Of a DNA stretch of 64,000 nucleotides, positions 59,101 through 64,000 are shown piece after piece. The notes below the pieces were generated by a model, which did no database searches, was not told where the DNA came from, and worked only from the letters and a program-made list of their open reading frames with translations. Source of the DNA: Terebella lapidaria (lineage: Eukaryota; Annelida; Polychaeta; Terebellida; Terebellidae); contig OX424562.1 in NCBI GenBank assembly GCA_949152475.1, positions 21,638,209-21,702,208 of the forward strand. Direction: 5' to 3'. The translations under genes and the position numbers were made by a program. How positions within the stretch are numbered: position 1 is the stretch's first letter; each line of letters opens with the position of its first letter.

Positions 59101-62100
59101 GGTAGGGCCAACTATAGTATGATATTGTTGCAGATATTGAATGCATTACATGATAGTGCTGCAAACCAGAACATGACTGCGAGGATGAACTATCGGTCGG
59201 AAACTCTAACGCATACCACAATCAAAATTATGGTATCATAGTTGCAACATTCAGTGCAGCAATGCACTCGGGAGTAAAAATGTATGTGATGTTCAATATG
59301 AAACTTGTGGATTTTGATATTGTAATTGGCAAATACTTAAATTTTTAAAGGCGTGCTGTATCCTAGTACACTGCTTGACAATAAATAGTACTTGTTCGGG
59401 GTTTCCATGCATGCTAGCATGATATACACCGATTCTGAGGCATCCACGATCAGAATCGGCTGATTGATTGATAATATTACGTGCGATACTGGATTACTAT
59501 ACGGAGTAACTGTTTAATGTGCAGGACTTGCCACTGAATGTGACGTGCACAGAGGACGGCGTTGTAGTTAAAAGGGGGGCGACTGTGTTGGCGTCAAATT
59601 CGATCGAAATGTATGGCATGAGGATGTCTGCCCAAGAATTCCATCGCGCAACGAAAGGTTCGATATACCGTAATTAACACATATACCGTAATTAACTGAA
59701 AATGATTACTCAAAAAGTTGTTCAAACAACCACCTAATTGTGTACCTATGCTATCCAAAGTGATATGTTTAAAATGTATTTATTACAAGTATTGTAAAAC
59801 TTATTCGGCGCTGTTGTAAATACATTTTATACAAAATGTATATTATTTTACAGAAGCGACCCGACATGTTTTGGAAAAACGACTAATTGGTAGGCTAAGT
59901 CTATATATTGTTTAATGTTTACTCACTTGCGTTATGCATAAATTTAATGAATATAGGATGAAAGTGAGAAGATTGATTTTGAAGTACTAGTATGCATTAT
60001 TGTAACTGAACATTAATTGCCAGCCATTTCTATGATTTAAATAAATCGAAGATCCAATCCCGCTTCCAAATCTAAAATGATTTGTTAATCTTGCATGTGT
60101 TTTCACAAAATATTTTACACATTATTACAGAACCATCCCGACGACTATCAGAAAACCCAATTGGTATGTGTCCTGTCCTTGTTATTTTTTTTCATTGTTT
60201 ATACGTCTAACATTTATAAGAACAAAAGGGACGAAATTATGAACGTGATACTGAAACAGAGATTTGTGATTTTGCTGTCGTTAAAGTAGATATTTCAATT
60301 TTGTTGAAGGCACTCGTAATTATTTTTATTGTAGAGCAAAATTGTAACATATCAAGGTAATGTGAAATTGAATATTATATAAATTTACCCCTTTTTATTT
60401 CAGTAGTCAACACCGAGTCTGCTAGAGGATCAGAATCGTCTAAGTCATCCAAGATAACAAAGAAAAGTAAACTGTTTTGTACTGTGCTACCAGTATTAGA
60501 CTAAGTATGCTGAGGAACTTTAAGCGTTCGTCATAATCGTCATGACTGAAATTGAAATAATACCACTGACTTAATCTCGCTAACATTCAGCAGGAAAAAA
60601 GACTTCTTGAGTATATGCAATTGTTGTGATTATTAGTAATGCAGTACTGGTATACAATTTACTGAATACGGCCAACCATCTGTATGATTTAATTAAATCA
60701 AAATCGTCTGCCGTCAACATGTCATTATGACAAGCAATTTATATGATTTAAATAAATCGAGGAACTATTTCAGCTTCTTAATCTAAAATGGTTCGTTATT
60801 ATTACAGAAGCATCCCGGCAACTATCAGCAGAACAAATAGGTATGTGTCATTGGTTTTTTTTTATTATTTGTATGTCCCACATTTTTTACGTATTTTTTA
60901 CGTACATTTTATACGTATTAAAGGGAAGAAATTATACACAGAATACTAAATCAGAGAATAATGATTTTGTTATGAATAGTTGGTTGTCTACTTTGTTGAA
61001 GGCATTCGTAGTTCTTTTTCCACATTAACATTTATACAGCAAAACTAAACAGAAAGTAACACAATTTTTTTTATTTCAGAAGTCGACAACGAGTCTTGGA
61101 GGACCAACAGAAGCACAGATCTCACCCAGGAAAGCAAAGAAAAGTAAACTATTTTGTGCTATGTTATGCTGAGATCCTTCACAGTTTATTATTTATTACT
61201 TTGTTGAAAGCACTCGCAGTTTAATTTTTGCATTTGTATGGCAAACTTTGGACAGATCGAGGTAACTCAAACTTGGATATCACATATTGCCCCTTTTTAA
61301 TAAAGAAGTCAACAACGAAGCTTCTGGAGGATCAGAAGAGCAGAGCTCGTCCAAGAAAACAAAGAAAAGTAAAATATTTTGCGCTATGCTATGCTGAGAT
61401 GCTTCATGGTATCACTACGTTTATCTTCATGGACAGAAATAACATCATTAGCTTGATTTTTACAAACATTAAGCCAGATCAAATAGTATTATATTAGTAT
61501 TGAATGAAGGATAACACAAAATACTGGCCCATACTAGTATATTCATAAAAGTATTGACTATGTAGTTCAATGAGATTTTTTTTTTTTCATTTCAGGAGTG
61601 AACAACGACTCTTCAGCTGGACACCACCAAAGTTCACTAAAAAAAGCAAAGACAGGTAAGATGCTATTTTGTGCTAAATCAAGCTCAGACGTCTACATCT
61701 TTCTTTGGGAAGGGAGATATCATCAATGATTTTTACAGACATTCATCCAATATGTGTTGATTTCTATATATGTAGGAATAACTCACACAATCCAAGTGGT
61801 ATGAATGTATATTTATTTTGGAAATACCAGTCGCAGATGTCCGCGCAAGTGACGCAGATATGACACTGAAGATGTCAACAACCCCTTTACCAAAAGGTAA
61901 TAATTACAATATTGGTAGAGAATATATTAAGAGTTTAGTTTGTAACCAAGTACACGCAGTAAGTGTTTTCATCAGAAGCAGACTTGATGTCAGACTTTGA
62001 ACCTGAGTTTTCAAATATCTGCTGACATCAATATATATATATATATATTTTTTTTTTCCATTCCAGGTATCGTGATTTCCCCTGTCGACCTACAGATCGG

Positions 62101-62347
62101 GGAATTCGTAGTAGTGAAGCCCCCAAGTGGGGTAACGGCCGAGTATCCGTGGGTTGGTGAAGTCCAGAAAATGACAAAAACGAAACTACTGATTAGATGG
62201 ATAGAGAAGTCTGATGATGGTTGGGAAGCCAAGGGAGAAGAGATGATCTCTCGGGGACACGCTCTGGCAAAGTTTGCCAAAGAGCTGTGGGCCGACAAAT
62301 CATCTCTTCCCCCTGGCTTCGAGGCCTTTTTAAACGGACTTATTTAA
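56062..62347 (+). CDS. ParB/sulfiredoxin-domain protein with duplicated mini-exons, about 14 exons
   Basis: Exons: 56062-56131, 56306-56340, 57803-58516, 58862-59101, 59525-59657, 59854-59889, 60131-60163, 60404-60466, 60808-60840, 61080-61143, 61306-61368, 61596-61655, 61831-61896, 62067-62347. All use GT..AG, and phases agree except for the 64-nt exon at 61080, one base too long; skipping it keeps frame. About 609 codons without it. The 57803 exon holds the ParB-like core: VRRVNQDRINDLFIKL, VILDGNHRYRAMQKV (the GxHR-type motif of ParB/Srx folds), then LGMERNRIAQDTRRMTDYD, matching the ENxxRxxLs segment. Exon 58862 is basic (LSKRCYSLIRRGLKENKFK). Next come short duplicated exons with EASRQLSAEQIG-like and VNNEASGGSEEQ..KKTKKS-like peptides, probably a flexible linker. 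The last exon has LQIGEFVVVKPPSG and YPWVGEVQK, a Tudor/BAH-like barrel by pattern. ParB domains bind DNA or act as CTPases or nucleases; which applies here is unknown. Confidence 0.75.
56341..57802. other. Intron 2 of the ParB-like gene
   Basis: About 1.46 kb without recognisable exon. Carries up to four copies of the 16-bp palindrome (56703, 56941, near 57314, 57633) and G-tracts near 56486-56535. Confidence 0.6.
59854..61655 (+). repeat. Tandemly duplicated mini-exon cassette
   Basis: Two exon types alternate, all phase 1-1. Type A (33-36 nt) is at 59854, 60131 and 60808, encoding EATRHVLEKRLIG, EPSRRLSENPIG and EASRQLSAEQIG. Type B (60-64 nt) is at 60404, 61080, 61306 and 61596, encoding Ser/Lys-rich peptides ending in KK-x-KKS or a variant. 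Introns are duplicated too: TGATTTAAATAAATCG precedes the A exons at 60033 and 60744, followed in both by TCTAAAATG. The unit is about 680-710 bp at 60033-61140; the later B exons sit in shorter partial units. Confidence 0.75.
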
Positions 62348-63962
62348 GTTTTCAGCAGCCATGAGCTCCTTCCAGGATAGGAACTCTTTTACAGTTGATG
62401 TTGTTTTACTGATGCTGTATACTAGATGATATTTTGAACTCTTTCGCAGATTTTTTTCTTTATATTTTTTTAATGCTCAATGACTTTCATGAAGTATGTC
62501 TTGAAAGTGTACTTGGTCTACGACAGATTTTTTTCCCCTGGTTGGGGTTGACACCAGTTGGTATGTTCTGCGATGCTAAAAATATATTATAACTTGGCAC
62601 ACTTCACATGGGAGACAACCGGCAATTTCCTAGAAAACTGCAGACTCATATCACAATTTTTTTTTAAAAAAAAGGGGCAAATCTATCTATGTTAATTTCA
62701 GCTTCTTCGCTGAATTTCTGGGTCTGCACAGGCTTTTGTGCATTTGCTTGCAATTTGTCGGTGGGCAATCTTCATTTGTGTAATACTAGTAGAAGTCTGA
62801 AATTTTGGATAAAATTGCCATTTGACTCCCATGTAATTATGCCAAGTTATAATAAATACCATTCAGCAGCGCAAAAGTATACTATCATAGTGTAATTAGT
62901 GTACTGTATGATGGAACACAATCTACACGTAGTTCACTCGGGGGTTTGGTAGTTTGATGTGCACATCAGTCCTCGGATGGTCGCTTGTGGCGATGTTTTT
63001 TCTCTCTTACTGTTATTATTATACAAGATCAGTAGCATTGGTAAGCACCAGTTCCACTACGATGTTTCAATTTGGCTGCCTGAGATTTTAATTCAGCACC
63101 AAAAAGATTTATGCACGACTTGTACACGACTTGCAACTGAAAGTCGCCGATTACAACACTAGTAGTGTTATCAGATTGTTGATCTGTTTATTTCGCGAGT
63201 ACGATATGGTTGCCTTGTGAATGCTTGTGCATTTGAGTTTTTAGACTATTGTATAAGCTTTCAATAAAAGTGCATTCTTATTTGCAATATGTACATTGTC
63301 TACTTTTTACTTGAATGTTAGGACGCCCAGTGACGATGAACAAGTGTGATTTATTTAAATCATACTGCCAATTACGGTTAACACATCAAGCTGTGTATAT
63401 GATCAATACATGTACCCACTACAATGCCGAAACGCTTGAGCCATGAATGGTTGAGTCTTCACATGTTGATGATGCATATCCAATGCAGCATGTGGGAGTT
63501 ACTTGAATAGTATGCGAAAGAAAAGCTTCGAACTTTGGACCCGGTACCGGGGACTTATTCGACTTATGATATATATTCGTCAGAGAAGTGAGGTAGAGAA
63601 TGGTTTTATTAGTTTCCTGACACCGTAAGTTCAAATTTCATGACTTTGCGTTCAGACTCATTTACATAAACATTGGCACTGGCGTGCCTTACAAACTGCT
63701 GATACTTGTATGATGTCATTTCTTCATTCTCCCAAACCATTCGCTAACGTCTGGTATTTGAAGAAATTTGAAGAAATGAAACGTTGACCTGTTCAAAGTC
63801 GACCATTTTTACAGTGAAGTAAACGGAAGATGTATTGGTATCTTGTAGCCTAAAGGCTGTCACAGTGGACCGTCACTATTGTTGTGCTGAGGGTATTTCA
63901 TCGTTCGGCACAAATCACATATGGATGATACTCGAGTGAGAGTAACACTACAGTGCACGAAA
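62348..63962. other. 3' UTR and right subterminal region of the giant transposon
   Basis: No exon. AATAAA at about 63263 is a candidate poly(A) signal for the ParB-like gene. A reverse-oriented copy of the 16-bp palindrome is at 63347-63362, about 640 bp from the right end. Confidence 0.45.
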
Positions 63963-64000
63963 CTCTGATTTAAAAAGATGGGTATTTTGGCGGATAAGAA
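63963..64000 (-). repeat. Right TIR of the giant transposon (cut by window end)
   Basis: CTCTGATTTAAAAAGATGGG then TATTTTGGCGGATAAGAA, perfect reverse complement of 41011-41048. The window ends inside or at the edge of the TIR, so the outermost bases and the target duplication cannot be read. Confidence 0.9.

Larger units (their letters stand above)
41011..64000. mobile_element. Giant (about 23 kb) TIR DNA transposon with DUF7869-like and ParB-like genes
   Basis: The 38 bases at 41011-41048 (TTCTTATCCGCCAAAATACC then CATCTTTTTAAATCAGAG) are the perfect reverse complement of 63963-64000, the last bases of the window. The left end can be followed out to 41000 as a hairpin, so the TIR may extend a little further. 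Inside are two divergent intron-containing genes, a DUF7869-like gene on minus and a ParB-like gene on plus. About eleven copies of a 16-bp palindrome lie between, and an LTR element is inserted at 45054-53682. Without the LTR element the transposon would be about 14.4 kb. No DNA polymerase B, capsid, tyrosine recombinase, RepHel or known transposase was seen, so it is not a Polinton, Crypton or Helitron. Unity of the element is inferred from TIRs, the motif distribution and the gene layout. The right flank and target duplication lie outside the window. Confidence 0.8.

Noticed and set aside
41011-64000. Giant element as a Polinton/Maverick, Crypton, Starship-like element or Helitron
   Set aside because: No protein-primed polymerase, capsid, tyrosine recombinase or Rep-helicase motifs in the translated exons; the genes present are DUF7869-like and ParB-like.

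Overview
The window reads as nuclear DNA of an invertebrate animal. It is AT-rich by eye. Genes are split into short exons with GT..AG introns. There is one recognisable host gene, an SLC23-type transporter, and much of the rest is transposon-derived: THAP/YqaJ-type Harbinger relatives (ISL2EU), hAT MITEs, fold-back elements, a Gypsy LTR element, retroelement scraps and minisatellites. I cannot name the phylum; cnidarian, mollusc, amphioxus or hemichordate would all fit. No rRNA, tRNA or CRISPR array was seen. All coordinates were read by eye and may be off by a few bases.

Layout. 1-11 kb is non-coding, with small transposons (three hAT MITEs with 8-bp target duplications, a 1.06-kb TIR element, a 1.17-kb fold-back element) and two minisatellites. 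11.2-15.8 kb is a decayed ISL2EU transposon with a THAP/DDE transposase (+) and a YqaJ nuclease (-). 15.9-22.3 kb holds transposon relics and dispersed repeats. 24.7-28.2 kb is an 11-exon SLC23 gene of 595 codons; every exon junction keeps frame. 29.3-29.9 kb is a minisatellite. 31.2-33.5 kb is a second, inverted and more decayed ISL2EU copy. 36.4-36.9 kb has a small intronless ORF with a C-terminal membrane anchor. 38.4-38.6 kb has a reverse-transcriptase scrap.

The main discovery is at 41.0-64.0 kb. A 38-bp perfect inverted repeat (41011-41048 and 63963-64000) brackets about 23 kb that looks like one very large DNA transposon, cut by the window edge at its right TIR. It carries two divergent, intron-rich genes. 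The minus-strand gene (56.1 to 41.2 kb, about 800 codons) resembles the DUF7869 family and has a D-x95-D-x38-E residue pattern expected of an RNase H-fold transposase. The plus-strand gene (56.06 to 62.35 kb, about 610 codons) has a ParB/sulfiredoxin-like core and a run of tandemly duplicated mini-exons. Both proteins end in a similar small beta-barrel-like segment. A 16-bp near-palindrome, TGATTTAAATAAATCA, recurs about 11 times inside this element and nowhere that I noticed outside it; half of it is also in the TIRs. A ParB-like protein together with repeated 16-bp palindromes recalls bacterial ParB-parS, although function is unproven.

A young Gypsy-type LTR element (45054-53682) lies inside an intron of the DUF7869-like gene. 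Its two 1388-bp LTRs look identical and it has a 4-bp target duplication. It is an incomplete copy and is treated as a fossil.
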